From positions 1,649,001 through 1,713,000 of the forward strand of contig NZ_LT907975.1 of the NCBI RefSeq assembly GCF_900217235.1: 64,000 nucleotides of DNA. Reading direction: 5' to 3'. The notes below the pieces were generated by a model. It was given only the letters and a program-made list of their open reading frames with translations, made no database searches and had not been told where the DNA came from. The DNA is from Pseudodesulfovibrio profundus (GTDB lineage Bacteria > Desulfobacterota > Desulfovibrionia > Desulfovibrionales > Desulfovibrionaceae). Shown here piece after piece: positions 8,242-17,110 of this stretch (its first letter is position 1; every line of letters begins with the position of its first letter). Both the position numbers and the translations under genes were made by a program.

Positions 8242-8272
8242 ATCCGCACTCTGCTGTTTGCAAGAGATTCTT

Positions 8273-9910
8273 ATGCCTATTCAAATTCAAAAACGTGATG
8301 GATGCATCGAAACGTGGTCAACCAAACGTATTGGTAACGCCATTTTCAAAGCCCTCAAAGGCAGCGGCATCAAGGACCCGCTTTTAGCTGACCGCCTGGC
8401 CGGAAAAGTTGAGAAGAAGCTCGCAGACATCGATGTCCCTGAGCAGGAACAAGTCCAAGACACGGTGCAACAGGTTCTCATGGAGGCCCGGTTGTACAAA
8501 GTCGCAGAACGCTACATCATCTACCGCGAGAAACGCAGGGAACTGAGATCTCAAAACGATGCCTATCTGGACATCTCAGGAATAACTGAAAGCTACCTCG
8601 ATAACATCGACTGGCGCGTCAGCGAAAACTCCAACATGGTTCACTCCTATCAGGGATTGATCCTGCATATGGCTGGATCAGTCCAAGCTCGATACATGCT
8701 GGAAAAGTATCCGGAGGAAGTGCGAATGGCCCATAATCACGGCTACTTCCACATCCACGATCTTTCCTTCGGTCTGGCAGGCTATTGCTCCGGCTGGAGC
8801 CTGCGCGACCTTCTGTTGGAAGGATTTAATTTGCGCGACAGGTGCTCCTCCACTCCGGCCAAGCACTTTGACGCGGCCTGCGGCCAGATCGTTAATTTCC
8901 TCGGAACCCTCCAAAATGAATGGGCAGGCGCTCAGGCATTTAACAATGTCGACACCTATCTGGCCCCATTCATCAGGTACGACAGCCTCGACTATGCCAG
9001 CGTAAAACAACAGATTCAGAAATTGCTCCACAACCTCAATGCCACGTCACGTTGGGGAGGGCAAAGTCCATTCACCAACTTCACCTTCGATGTCGTGCCT
9101 CCGGCCCATATCGCCAAGGAGGCTGTCATTATTGGCGGTCAATTGCAGGACTCCACTTATGGCGAATACGGGGAAGAGATGGCCATGATCAATCGGGCTT
9201 TCCTCGAAGTAATGCTCGAAGGCGATGCTGACGGACGCATTTTCTCCTTCCCCATCCCCACGTACAACGTGACCGAAGACTTCCCCTGGGAATCCGAAGA
9301 AGGGAAGCTGCTGCTCAAAATGACTGCAAAATACGGTGCCCCCTACTTCCAGAACTTCATCAACTCGGACCTCAACCCTGAGGATGTTCGCTCCATGTGC
9401 TGCCGTTTGCAGATGGACCTGCGTGAGATTCGTAAAAAGACTGGAGGGCTGTTTGGAGCAGGCGATCTGACTGGATCTATCGGCGTCGTTACCCTGAACC
9501 TGTCCAAACTTGCATACCTTGCTCATAATGAAGAAGACTTCTTTGACCTGATAACCGAGTATGCCCAACTGGCAAGCGAGTCTCTGGAATACAAACGAAA
9601 AATAGTTGAAAAAAACCTGAGTGCTGGGATGTTTCCCTTCTCTCGCCGGTACTTGAAGAACGGCTTCAAGGGCCACTTCTCAACTATCGGCCTCATCGGC
9701 GGACATGAAGCATGCATGAACCTGCTGGGCAAGGGAGTGGACACACCATCCGGCTCACGCCTCATGCAACAAACGCTCAACCTCTTGCGTCGATTGGTTG
9801 TGCAATTCCAGGAAGAAACCGGCAATCTCTACAATCTTGAAGCCACACCGGGCGAAGGCACATGCTATCGCCTGGCAAAGATCGATAGAGAGCTTTACTC
9901 TGACATATGA
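8273..9910 (+). pseudogene. nrdD: Anaerobic (class III) ribonucleoside-triphosphate reductase, 3'-truncated by IS
   Basis: The first 545 residues of NrdD, which makes deoxynucleotides under anoxia with a glycyl radical. The ATG at 8273 is used; a TTG five codons upstream is weaker. An ATP-cone domain covers about residues 4-95 and the catalytic barrel follows, with GYCSGWSLRDLL, SRWGGQSPFTNFTFD, PIPTYNVTEDF and SMCCRLQMDL (candidate thiyl cysteine near 376). The frame runs into the left IS5 end, and the TGA stop is made from one native base (9908) plus the first two IS bases. Family members are about 650-750 residues, so the zinc-cysteine and glycyl-radical C-terminus is missing. No nrdG follows. 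Activity is not expected. Confidence 0.9.
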
Positions 9911-11176
9911 GACCTCTGCACGGCAAATCCCACACTTTTACTCTTTAACTATTTGATTTATTATGCTATTATTTCTCCATCCAAAGGAGGAAGGCATGGC
10001 TATTCGGCAGAAAGGACCTCGGTTGGGTGATTACTTCCTGGGGCACCGCAGAACCAAGACCACATTTCTGGATGAGATCAACGAACTCATCGACTGGCAG
10101 CCCATCAACGCCTTTCTGTGCAAGAAGATCAGGCGCAAGGCCAACGCCGTGGGCAATCCCGCCTATCCGCCTCTGGCGATGTTCAAGATTCTGCTCTTGC
10201 AGCGTTGGTACAACCTGAGTGATCCGGGCGTGGAGCAGGCGCTGCTCGACCGGCTCTCCTTTGTCAGATTTACCGGTTTTTCCATCGAGGACGACGTGCC
10301 GGACGAGACCACCATATGCCGTTTCCGTAACGGTTTGATCCGCCTGAAGGTGCTGGACTCCTTGCTCGACATGCTTAACCGCCAGCTTGAAGGACAAGGG
10401 CTTCTTGTCCGTGAGGGAGCCGTGGTGGACGCCTCGGTAGTCGAGTCGCAGCGGCGGCCGCGCAAGGTTATCGACGTGATGCCTGAGGACCGTTCCGAGG
10501 ACGCCGAAGAACAGGATGGGCCGGTGGACTGCCGGGTCAGCTATTCGGATGACGAGGAGGCGGCCTGGCTCCGCAAGAGAAATCGGGCCTATTACGGCTA
10601 CAAGCTCCATGCCGCGACGGACAGTCGAGACGGGTTTCTGCTCTGTGGTCACATCACTCCCGCGAACCATTCGGACACGGGCGAATTCGAGCGGCTCGTG
10701 AATGGCGTCGGCCTTGATCCCGGCGCACGGGTTTATGCGGACAAGGGCTATTGCAGCGGGAAGAACCGGGACATTCTGTTTGATCGCGATTTGGAGGACG
10801 GAACCATGGACAAGACGCCTCGTGGCGGCAGGCTGACAGACTTCGAAAAGACCCGCAACCGTGACATCAGCAGCATTCGGCAAATAGTCGAGCGGGCCTT
10901 CGGCACACTCAAACGTGGCTACGCATTCTTTCGGTCCCGATACGTGGGTCGTGAGAAGGTGGAGGGAGAGTTCCACATCCTCGCCATGGCGTTCAATTTG
11001 AAAAAAGCTGTTCGACTGGCGCGAGCCTGAAGGGAGAGGTGCGTCCAAAATCCGGCATTTCGGCCAGAAATGGCAGGAAAAGGCCGGGAATGAGCCCAAG
11101 CTGGGGTGCGGTCAGAACATCAAATTGGGTGCGGAGCGCAAGGCACGGACGCGAAAAGGGGATGCGCAGAGGTCTC
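9909..11176 (+). mobile_element. IS5-family insertion sequence, complete copy 2
   Basis: 1268-base element with 11-base terminal inverted repeats GAGACCTCTGC (9909-9919) and GCAGAGGTCTC (11166-11176). It carries one transposase. The 3' part is identical to copy 1 at 1-999. The flanks do not form a target duplication (left ..ACATAT, right TCATGG..), and the genes on the two sides (nrdD and livJ) are unrelated and both truncated. So the copy marks a rearrangement junction rather than a simple insertion. The terminal repeat resembles the IS1031-like subgroup. Confidence 0.92.
9996..11030 (+). CDS. IS5-family transposase
   Basis: 344-residue DDE transposase. The ATG at 9996 is chosen because AAAGGAGGAAGG lies immediately upstream; an ATG at 9964 would place the ribosome site inside the gene. 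The N-terminus (MAIRQKGPRLGDYFLGHRRT) leads into a DNA-binding region. The catalytic domain shows GAVVDASVVES (first Asp), VYADKGYCSGKNRD (second Asp) and RQIVERAFGTLKRGY (Glu region). It is intact and identical to the partial copy at the window start, so the element may still be active. Confidence 0.93.
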   Translation: MAIRQKGPRLGDYFLGHRRTKTTFLDEINELIDWQPINAFLCKKIRRKANAVGNPAYPPLAMFKILLLQRWYNLSDPGVEQALLDRLSFVRFTGFSIEDDVPDETTICRFRNGLIRLKVLDSLLDMLNRQLEGQGLLVREGAVVDASVVESQRRPRKVIDVMPEDRSEDAEEQDGPVDCRVSYSDDEEAAWLRKRNRAYYGYKLHAATDSRDGFLLCGHITPANHSDTGEFERLVNGVGLDPGARVYADKGYCSGKNRDILFDRDLEDGTMDKTPRGGRLTDFEKTRNRDISSIRQIVERAFGTLKRGYAFFRSRYVGREKVEGEFHILAMAFNLKKAVRLARA

Positions 11177-11178
11177 TC

Positions 11179-11457
11179 ATGGAGAAGTACCAGGAAATGT
11201 TCAACACCGGTCCGGGCGCCTATTCCGCCTACGCCTTTGACTCTGCCATGGCTTACATGCGCGCCGTCAAGACTGCCGGTACCACCGACTTCGACGCTGT
11301 GCGCGAAGCACTGCTGAAGACCGAGTTCGTCGGCGCTTCCAAGCTGCTCAAGTACGAAGAGAACGGCGATTCCGGTTCCAACTACACCGTCTACATCATC
11401 AAGGACGGCAAGTTCCAGCCTTACTGGAATTCCCTGACCAACAAGAAGTTCATGTAA
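11179..11457 (+). pseudogene. livJ: Branched-chain amino acid ABC transporter substrate-binding protein, 3' fragment
   Basis: The last 92 residues of a periplasmic Leu/Ile/Val-binding protein. The fragment (YSAYAFDSAMAYMRAVKTAG, ending KDGKFQPYWNSLTNKKFM) matches the C-terminal lobe of the family. Everything upstream, including the signal peptide and about three quarters of the protein, is replaced by the IS5 right end at 11176. An in-frame start at 11125 inside the IS would give a hybrid, but no export signal remains, so a working binding protein is unlikely. It is followed by livH, as expected for a liv operon. Confidence 0.85.
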
Positions 11458-11480
11458 TCACGACCCAGCACGATACAACC

Positions 11481-11510
11481 GCGGGGGGCTGCCACACGGC
11501 ATCCCCCCGC
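11481..11510 (+). promoter_or_regulatory. GC-rich hairpin between livJ remnant and livH
   Basis: GCGGGGGG (11481-11488) pairs with CCCCCCGC (11503-11510), with an inner TGCC/GGCA extension. There is no U-tract. Such a hairpin could trim or protect the mRNA so that the binding protein is made in excess over the permease (inference). Confidence 0.6.
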
Positions 11511-11523
11511 ATATTGGAACACC

Positions 11524-12426
11524 ATGGAATTTTTCATACAGCAATTGATCAACGGGATCACGCTCGGGGGCGTTTACGCGCTCATTGCCCTTGGCTACAC
11601 GATGGTCTACGGCATTATCCAGCTCATCAACTTTGCCCACGGTGAATTCTTCGCCGCCGGCGGATACATGGGCGTTATTTTCATTTCCTGGATGGCCGCC
11701 CAGGGCTACCATCCATATGTATGTCTGGCCGTCAGCCTGGTTCTGGCCATGATTTACTGCGCACTGCTCGCCATGGCGGTCGAGCGACTTGCCTACCGGC
11801 CCCTGCGACAGGCTTCACGCCTCGCCGTGCTTCTTTCCGCGCTCGGCATGTCCATATTTCTGCAGAACGGCCTCATGCTGACACAGGGCGTCTACGACAA
11901 GCCCTATCCCACGGAGATCACTTCCGGCGGGCTGGAATTCGGCCTGATTACCATCTCCTACATGCAGATGCTCATTGTCGGCCTGACCGCCGCACTCCTC
12001 ATCGGACTGAATATTCTGGTCTTCAAGACCCGCATAGGTAAAGCCATGCGCGCCACAGCCCAGGACAAGGTCATGTCCGCTCTGGTCGGCATCAATTCCA
12101 ACCGGATCATTGCCCTGACCTTTGCCATCGGCGCCGGACTCGCCGCTGCCGCCGGTATCATGGTTGGCCTCTACTACGGATCGGTCAACTACAGCATGGG
12201 CTTTGTTCCCGGCATCAAGGCGTTTGCCGCAGCCGTCCTCGGCGGCATCGGCAACATCACCGGGGCCATGATCGGCGGGCTGATCATCGGCATGGTCGAG
12301 ATTTTCGCCGCGGGTTATCTGTCCAGTGAGTACAAAGACGTATTCGCCTTCATCATTCTTATCGGTGTGCTCTATTTCAAACCCACCGGCATCATGGGAG
12401 AGAACGTTGACGATACAAGAGTCTAA
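11524..12426 (+). CDS. livH: Branched-chain amino acid ABC transporter permease LivH
   Basis: 300-residue inner-membrane permease, one half of the membrane channel for leucine, isoleucine and valine. It has about eight hydrophobic helices and family motifs such as GITLGGVYALIALGYTMVYG at the start, NFAHGEFFAAGGY, MRATAQDK and the loop GIKAFAAAVLGGIGNITGAM that contacts the ATPase. Length matches the family. The next gene (livM) starts inside its last codons. Its substrate-binding partner upstream is truncated. Confidence 0.93.
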   Translation: MEFFIQQLINGITLGGVYALIALGYTMVYGIIQLINFAHGEFFAAGGYMGVIFISWMAAQGYHPYVCLAVSLVLAMIYCALLAMAVERLAYRPLRQASRLAVLLSALGMSIFLQNGLMLTQGVYDKPYPTEITSGGLEFGLITISYMQMLIVGLTAALLIGLNILVFKTRIGKAMRATAQDKVMSALVGINSNRIIALTFAIGAGLAAAAGIMVGLYYGSVNYSMGFVPGIKAFAAAVLGGIGNITGAMIGGLIIGMVEIFAAGYLSSEYKDVFAFIILIGVLYFKPTGIMGENVDDTRV

Positions 12427-13627
12427 AAAACTTTGGATCGCACTGGCCGTCGGTCTTCTCTGGTTCCTGGCCCTGCTCTGGCCGCTGCTCGGCATCAAAC
12501 CCGAGGGGCTGGAGTTTGCCAAGACATTCGACATCTTCCTGAAGTTTGCCGTGGCAGGTATCTGCATCATGGCCGTGTACCAGATCCAACAGGCCGGAAA
12601 GCTCGATTCCGTTGGCACTCCCATCAGGTCAGTGGCCGAGTACATCCAGACGATCTACGCAAAAACACCCACCTGGATCATGCTGGGTGCGCTTTTGACG
12701 GCGGCGATCATTTTCCCGTTGGTAACAGGACGCTACGCCCATGACGTTGCCAGCTCGGTTCTTGTCTACATCTGTCTTGGTCTTGGACTGAACATCGTTG
12801 TCGGTCTGGCCGGTCTGCTCGACCTGGGGTACATCGCCTTCTATGGTGTGGGCGCGTATACCTATGCACTGCTCAATGTAAATTATGACATGCCCTTCTG
12901 GCTGTGCATGCCCATTGCAGGTGGCTTTGCCGCCATTGCCGGTTGCATCATCGGCTACCCCACACTGCGTATGCGCGGTGACTACCTCGCCATCGTCACC
13001 CTCGGGTTCGGTGAAATCGTCCGGCTCATCCTCAACAACTGGATGGAGCTGACCAATGGGCCCAACGGTGTTCTGGGTATCAGCAAGCCCAGCATCTGGT
13101 GGTTTGATTTCGGCGACTTCACTTTTGAAACGCTGATGCTCAAAAAGCTCTGGATGCTTTACTATGTCATCCTTGCCATTGCCGTGTTCACCATCCTGTG
13201 CGTCTATCGACTCAATTACTCACGCATCGGACGGGCATGGGAAGCCATTCGCGAAGACGAAACAGCGGCCGAACTCATGGGTGTGAATACCTTTTTGCTC
13301 AAGCTGCTGGCCTATGCTTCGGGCGCGGTCTTCGCCGGTTTCGCCGGAGCCTACTTTGCCGCACGAATGCGATTTGTCGGGCCGGAATCATTTACATTCC
13401 TTGAGTCAGCCATGGTGCTGGCCATGGTCGTTCTCGGAGGCATGGGGTCCATCCCCGGGGTCATACTCGGCGTACTGGCTCTGGTTGCCCTACCCGAGGC
13501 GTTCCGAGACTTCGAGCTATACCGAATGTTCATTTTCGGCGGATCAATGACGCTGATGATGCTCATCCGGCCCAAGGGAATCTGGCCTGCCAAGCGTATG
13601 GGTAAACGGTCGGAAGAAATGGATTAG
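12407..13627 (+). CDS. livM: Branched-chain amino acid ABC transporter permease LivM
   Basis: 406-residue second permease subunit. The open frame extends back into livH; I chose TTG at 12407 because GGGAG precedes it by six bases and the protein then begins MTIQESKKLW before the first helix. That gives a 20-base overlap with livH. An N-terminal extension of about 100 residues with two to three helices precedes the conserved core, which begins near YICLGLGLNIVVGLAGLLDL and includes GAYTYALLNV, MRGDYLAIVTLGFGEIVR and AIREDETAAELMGVNTFLLK. No livG follows before livF. Confidence 0.9.
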   Translation: MTIQESKKLWIALAVGLLWFLALLWPLLGIKPEGLEFAKTFDIFLKFAVAGICIMAVYQIQQAGKLDSVGTPIRSVAEYIQTIYAKTPTWIMLGALLTAAIIFPLVTGRYAHDVASSVLVYICLGLGLNIVVGLAGLLDLGYIAFYGVGAYTYALLNVNYDMPFWLCMPIAGGFAAIAGCIIGYPTLRMRGDYLAIVTLGFGEIVRLILNNWMELTNGPNGVLGISKPSIWWFDFGDFTFETLMLKKLWMLYYVILAIAVFTILCVYRLNYSRIGRAWEAIREDETAAELMGVNTFLLKLLAYASGAVFAGFAGAYFAARMRFVGPESFTFLESAMVLAMVVLGGMGSIPGVILGVLALVALPEAFRDFELYRMFIFGGSMTLMMLIRPKGIWPAKRMGKRSEEMD

Positions 13628-13652
13628 CGCTGAATGTTGGGAGGTCCGTGAT

Positions 13653-13769
13653 TGAAGATGCTCATCGCATCTTCAGGGAGCGGCATGGACCATACTGAGA
13701 ACACAACGGGACCGGCCCACAACAGAAAGCCGGTCACCACAGGGGTTCGGGAGTTATTCGTTCCGAACC
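13653..13769 (+). other. livM-livF gap with three hairpins and no livG
   Basis: The 202-base space between livM and livF holds three perfect stem-loops: TGAAGATG/CATCTTCA (13653-13675), GACCGGC/GCCGGTC (13710-13735) and GGTTCGG/CCGAACC (13744-13769). In most liv operons the ATPase gene livG sits between livM and livF, about 750 bases long. I found no livG-like coding remnant in any frame. The hairpins are real in sequence; their function is unknown. Confidence 0.65.
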
Positions 13770-13829
13770 GCGATAACACGATTTGAGAGCACATGGTTTC
13801 TCCTCCCGGAGGAACTGTCGGAGGCATAC

Positions 13830-14552
13830 ATGGCTGAACAGAAGCCCATATTGGAAATGAAGAACGTGGTTTCGGCCTATGGTCGAATCAAGGCATTGAA
13901 GGGAATATCGCTCAAGGTCTACAAAGGTGAGATCGTGACCATCATCGGTGCCAATGGTGCCGGTAAATCCACCACATTGATGACCATGTGCAACGTGGTG
14001 CAGGCGGTCGAGGGCGATGTTTTCTACAAGGGCGAACGCATCAACAATGTCAGTTCCGAACAGCTGCCATCCATGGGCCTGTGTCAGGTACCCGAAGGTC
14101 GCCGCATTTTCCCCCGTCTGAGCGTTCTCGAGAATCTGGATATGGGTGCCTTTTTCCGAAAGGACAAGGCCGGTATCAAAGAGGATATGGAGCGGGTTTT
14201 CGAGCTGTTCCCCAAGCTCAAGGAGCGCCGCAAACAATCGGGCGGCACCCTTTCCGGCGGCGAACAGCAGATGCTCGCCATGGGCCGTGCGCTCATGAGC
14301 CGCCCCAAAGTACTGCTCCTCGACGAGCCGTCCATGGGCTTGGCGCCGCTGCTGGTTCAACAGATTTTCAACATCATCAAGATGATCAATGAGCAGGGTG
14401 TGACCGTGGTGCTAGTGGAGCAGAACGCGAACCTGGCACTGCAATGCGCCCAACGCGGCTATGTTCTGGAAACCGGCTCGGTGGTCATGGAAGACGACAG
14501 CGCCAACCTGTTGAGCAACCCGGACATTCGCAAGGCATATCTTGGTGAATAG
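13830..14552 (+). CDS. livF: Branched-chain amino acid ABC transporter ATP-binding protein LivF
   Basis: 240-residue cytoplasmic ATPase that powers the LivHM channel. Motifs: Walker A GANGAGKST (about residue 40), Q-loop, the LivF-specific CQVPEGRRIFPRLSV, signature LSGGEQQMLAMGRAL, Walker B VLLLDEPSMGLAP and the H-loop region LVEQNAN, where the usual histidine is replaced by glutamine as is common in LivF. The start has GGAGG upstream. Normally it pairs with LivG, which is absent here. Confidence 0.92.
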   Translation: MAEQKPILEMKNVVSAYGRIKALKGISLKVYKGEIVTIIGANGAGKSTTLMTMCNVVQAVEGDVFYKGERINNVSSEQLPSMGLCQVPEGRRIFPRLSVLENLDMGAFFRKDKAGIKEDMERVFELFPKLKERRKQSGGTLSGGEQQMLAMGRALMSRPKVLLLDEPSMGLAPLLVQQIFNIIKMINEQGVTVVLVEQNANLALQCAQRGYVLETGSVVMEDDSANLLSNPDIRKAYLGE

Positions 14553-14645
14553 TATTTATTTATGAGCACTTAGCTCAATCCTACCGAGAAGAACCACCAA
14601 GATTCCTTCTTGACATAAGCCGACCCAACGGGCAAGGCACTCACC

Positions 14646-15338
14646 ATGAATGAAACACTATGGATACTTTTCGCGCTGGTCGACCTGTGCATGGTCCTGG
14701 CCGTATATCGCTTTTTCGGACGAGTCGGCCTGTTCGGGCTGATGGTTTTCAACCTGCTCCTGTGCAACATTCAGGTGCTGAAAACCGTGGAACTCTTCGG
14801 GTTGACCACGACCCTTGGTAACGTCTTATACGCGAGCGTCTTCCTCGCCACCGACCTGCTCAGTGAATTTTACGGGAAGAAAGAAGCCCAAAAAGGGGTC
14901 CTGCTCGGCTTTGTCACCCTGCTGATGATGGTCGGATACATGCAGATCGCCCTGCTGTTCCAGCCTGCTACCGACGACTTTGCACAGCCGCATTTGCAGG
15001 CGTTGTTCGGTTTCATGCCGCGCATCGCGCTGGCCAGCATGTTCGCCTATCTTGTCTCGCAGATGCATGATGTATGGGCCTTCCACGCCATCAAGCAGCG
15101 CACTGGCGGCAAGATGCTGTGGTTGCGCAACAATGCGTCGACGATGATCAGCCAGTTCCTTGATTCCGCCATCTTCTGCACCATCGCGTTCTGGGGCGTC
15201 TTCCCCCTGAACATTTTCATGGAAATCATGCTGTCCACCTACATCATCAAGGTAGCCGTGGCTGCACTGGATACGCCGTTCATCTATCTTGCCAAGCGGT
15301 TATTCCGGAAGGACCACCCTGCGGCAAAAGAAGCGTAA
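14646..15338 (+). CDS. Queuosine precursor transporter (YhhQ/VUT family)
   Basis: 230-residue membrane protein with about six helices. Family signs are the early stretch TTTLGNVLYASVFLATDLLS, EFYGKKEAQKGVLLGF, and the later QMHDVWAFHAIKQRTGGKML, NNASTMISQFLDSAIFC and DTPFIYLAKRLF. Family members import preQ0/preQ1 for tRNA queuosine synthesis. I looked for a preQ1 riboswitch in the 93-base leader and did not find one. It stands alone and ends at a shared terminator. Confidence 0.85.
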   Translation: MNETLWILFALVDLCMVLAVYRFFGRVGLFGLMVFNLLLCNIQVLKTVELFGLTTTLGNVLYASVFLATDLLSEFYGKKEAQKGVLLGFVTLLMMVGYMQIALLFQPATDDFAQPHLQALFGFMPRIALASMFAYLVSQMHDVWAFHAIKQRTGGKMLWLRNNASTMISQFLDSAIFCTIAFWGVFPLNIFMEIMLSTYIIKVAVAALDTPFIYLAKRLFRKDHPAAKEA

Positions 15339-15361
15339 CGGCAAAAGAACTTCACAAAAAA

Positions 15362-15397
15362 GACGAGGCGTCCCAATTGGGACGCCTCGTCTTTTTT
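15362..15397. terminator. Bidirectional Rho-independent terminator
   Basis: A perfect stem GACGAGGCGTCCCA/TGGGACGCCTCGTC (about 15362-15391) is followed on the plus strand by TTTTTT and preceded by AAAAAA. It can therefore end both the plus-strand transporter gene and the minus-strand chemotaxis gene. Confidence 0.92.
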
Positions 15398-15415
15398 ATT
15401 CTTTAATCAACATTA

Positions 15416-16987
15416 TCAGTTATCATCGCTTGTCCGCATGGTGCTCATGACATTGCGCAACTCCCCAGCCAATCGGGCCAGATCAGTTACGGCCAAGGCT
15501 GATTCATGCATGGCACGCGAAGTCTCATCGGCAACCACATTGATCTCCCCAGCGGAACGAGCAATCTCGTCACTGGCGGCCGACTGCTCTTCTGCGGCCG
15601 TGGCAATGGACTGCACGTTTTCCCATGTCTGACCAGACAAGTTGACGATGGAATCAAGTGCCTGCCCAGCCCGTCGGGTTGTCTCCACGGTCTCTTCGAT
15701 GACGACCACGGTCTGACGGGTGGAGTCCAGATTGGACTCGGCACTCTTTTGGATTGCGCTGATGTTTTCCTCGACGTTCTTGGTGGCGTCCATGGTCTTT
15801 TCAGCCAGTTTGCGCACCTCGTCGGCAACAACGGCAAACCCGCGTCCGGCTTCTCCGGCACGCGCCGCCTCAATGGCAGCATTGAGCGCCAACAGGTTGG
15901 TTTGGTCCGCGATATCGGAGATGACAGCCATGATATCGCCAATGGAGTCAGCCTGCCGTTCAAGGGAATTCATATCGGTATTGAGTTGGGTCGCCTGCTT
16001 TTCCAGTGAGGAAATGCCAGCGATGACTTCCGTGACAATCGATGCACCCGACTCGGCTTCGGAGCGGGCCTGATCGGATATCTCCGCGGCAGCGGCAGCA
16101 TTACGAGCAACTTCAAGCACCGTGGCATTCATCTGCTCCACACTGACGGCAACACCGGCGGTGAGGCGACGGGATTCTTCGGATGCCTTGCTGGACTGAT
16201 CCACCTGAGCGGAAATCTCTTCGGATGCGGAGGCCAACTGATCAGAAATGGAATCCGCCTTGTCAGCAGTCTGCCTGATCAATTCGTTCTGCTCTTTCAG
16301 CTCGGCTTCCTTTTCCTTGAGCATGGTCATATCGAGGTAGAGACAGAAGCCACCGATACAATCGCCGTGGCTGTTCTTCAGGGCGTACACGTTGGCAAGC
16401 ACATGGCGAGTGCCGCCCTTGTGTCCCTGAATGGCCACTTCGAGATTGCGGAAGACCTGCCCCTGGTTCATGGCCTTGCCGACCGCAGTTTCACGGCCTG
16501 GATCATTATAGAAAATTTCGGCCAGCGTCCGGCCTAACTGGCTCTCAACAGAGCCATCGGCCTCAACCATATCGAGACAGGCCTGATTGGTATAAAGGGT
16601 GCGCTCATCAGGATCGACCAGCAGGAACGGCATGGGCAGCCCCTTGATGATGCCTTCGCTCAGCCCCTTGAATCGAGACAGACTCGCAGCCAGTTCACTG
16701 ACGGCTTCGGCAAGCTGTCCCTCGCCAAGCTGATCGGCGGGTTTGACAGCCTCATCAAGCGCAACTCGCTGCAACAGATCGGCAATACGGGCTTCGTGGG
16801 CACTGAACGCTTTACGCAACACAAAAAAGACGATCGAAGTGATCGCCATGAGGCACAGACCGGCAGTCCAGACAACGACGGGCGGCACAGCCCAGAAGAA
16901 GTGCCCGACCAGACAACCTACGACAAGGCTTGCCACAAGAATGACAAACCCTGACAGCAGATGGGCATCTATTTTGGATAGGTTCAT
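15416..16987 (-). CDS. Methyl-accepting chemotaxis protein with PAS domain
   Basis: 523-residue chemoreceptor. Two close N-terminal membrane helices (about residues 12-30 and 34-56) leave almost no periplasmic loop, so it probably senses from the cytoplasmic side. A PAS domain lies at about 110-225 ([20 protein letters not shown]). The signalling domain contains the conserved hairpin tip [20 protein letters not shown], then [16 protein letters not shown]. The start has GAGG upstream. There is no C-terminal pentapeptide for CheR/CheB docking. Confidence 0.92.
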   Translation of the reverse strand: MNLSKIDAHLLSGFVILVASLVVGCLVGHFFWAVPPVVVWTAGLCLMAITSIVFFVLRKAFSAHEARIADLLQRVALDEAVKPADQLGEGQLAEAVSELAASLSRFKGLSEGIIKGLPMPFLLVDPDERTLYTNQACLDMVEADGSVESQLGRTLAEIFYNDPGRETAVGKAMNQGQVFRNLEVAIQGHKGGTRHVLANVYALKNSHGDCIGGFCLYLDMTMLKEKEAELKEQNELIRQTADKADSISDQLASASEEISAQVDQSSKASEESRRLTAGVAVSVEQMNATVLEVARNAAAAAEISDQARSEAESGASIVTEVIAGISSLEKQATQLNTDMNSLERQADSIGDIMAVISDIADQTNLLALNAAIEAARAGEAGRGFAVVADEVRKLAEKTMDATKNVEENISAIQKSAESNLDSTRQTVVVIEETVETTRRAGQALDSIVNLSGQTWENVQSIATAAEEQSAASDEIARSAGEINVVADETSRAMHESALAVTDLARLAGELRNVMSTMRTSDDN

Positions 16988-17110
16988 AGCAACCTCTACA
17001 ATACGGTTAAAAAACCGCCTATAGAGGTATAGACAGATATCGTCAATGATTCTTTGGTATAATCGCGGTAACTAATACAAGTAATCGGGGCGCAAGACAG
17101 CTGGAGATGC

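Noticed and set aside
9899-9910. nrdD as a naturally short, complete gene
   Set aside because: The stop codon falls inside the IS end and the essential C-terminal radical domain is missing.
9969-11099. 376-codon minus-strand frame over the IS5 transposase
   Set aside because: Antisense shadow of an intact, recognisable transposase.
13624-13827. 67-codon minus-strand frame in the livM-livF gap
   Set aside because: No ribosome site in a sensible place, no homology recognised, and it overlaps the upstream region of livF; the hairpins explain the sequence better.
14553-14645. preQ1 riboswitch before the queuosine precursor transporter
   Set aside because: No preQ1-I or preQ1-II consensus could be recognised in the 93-base leader.
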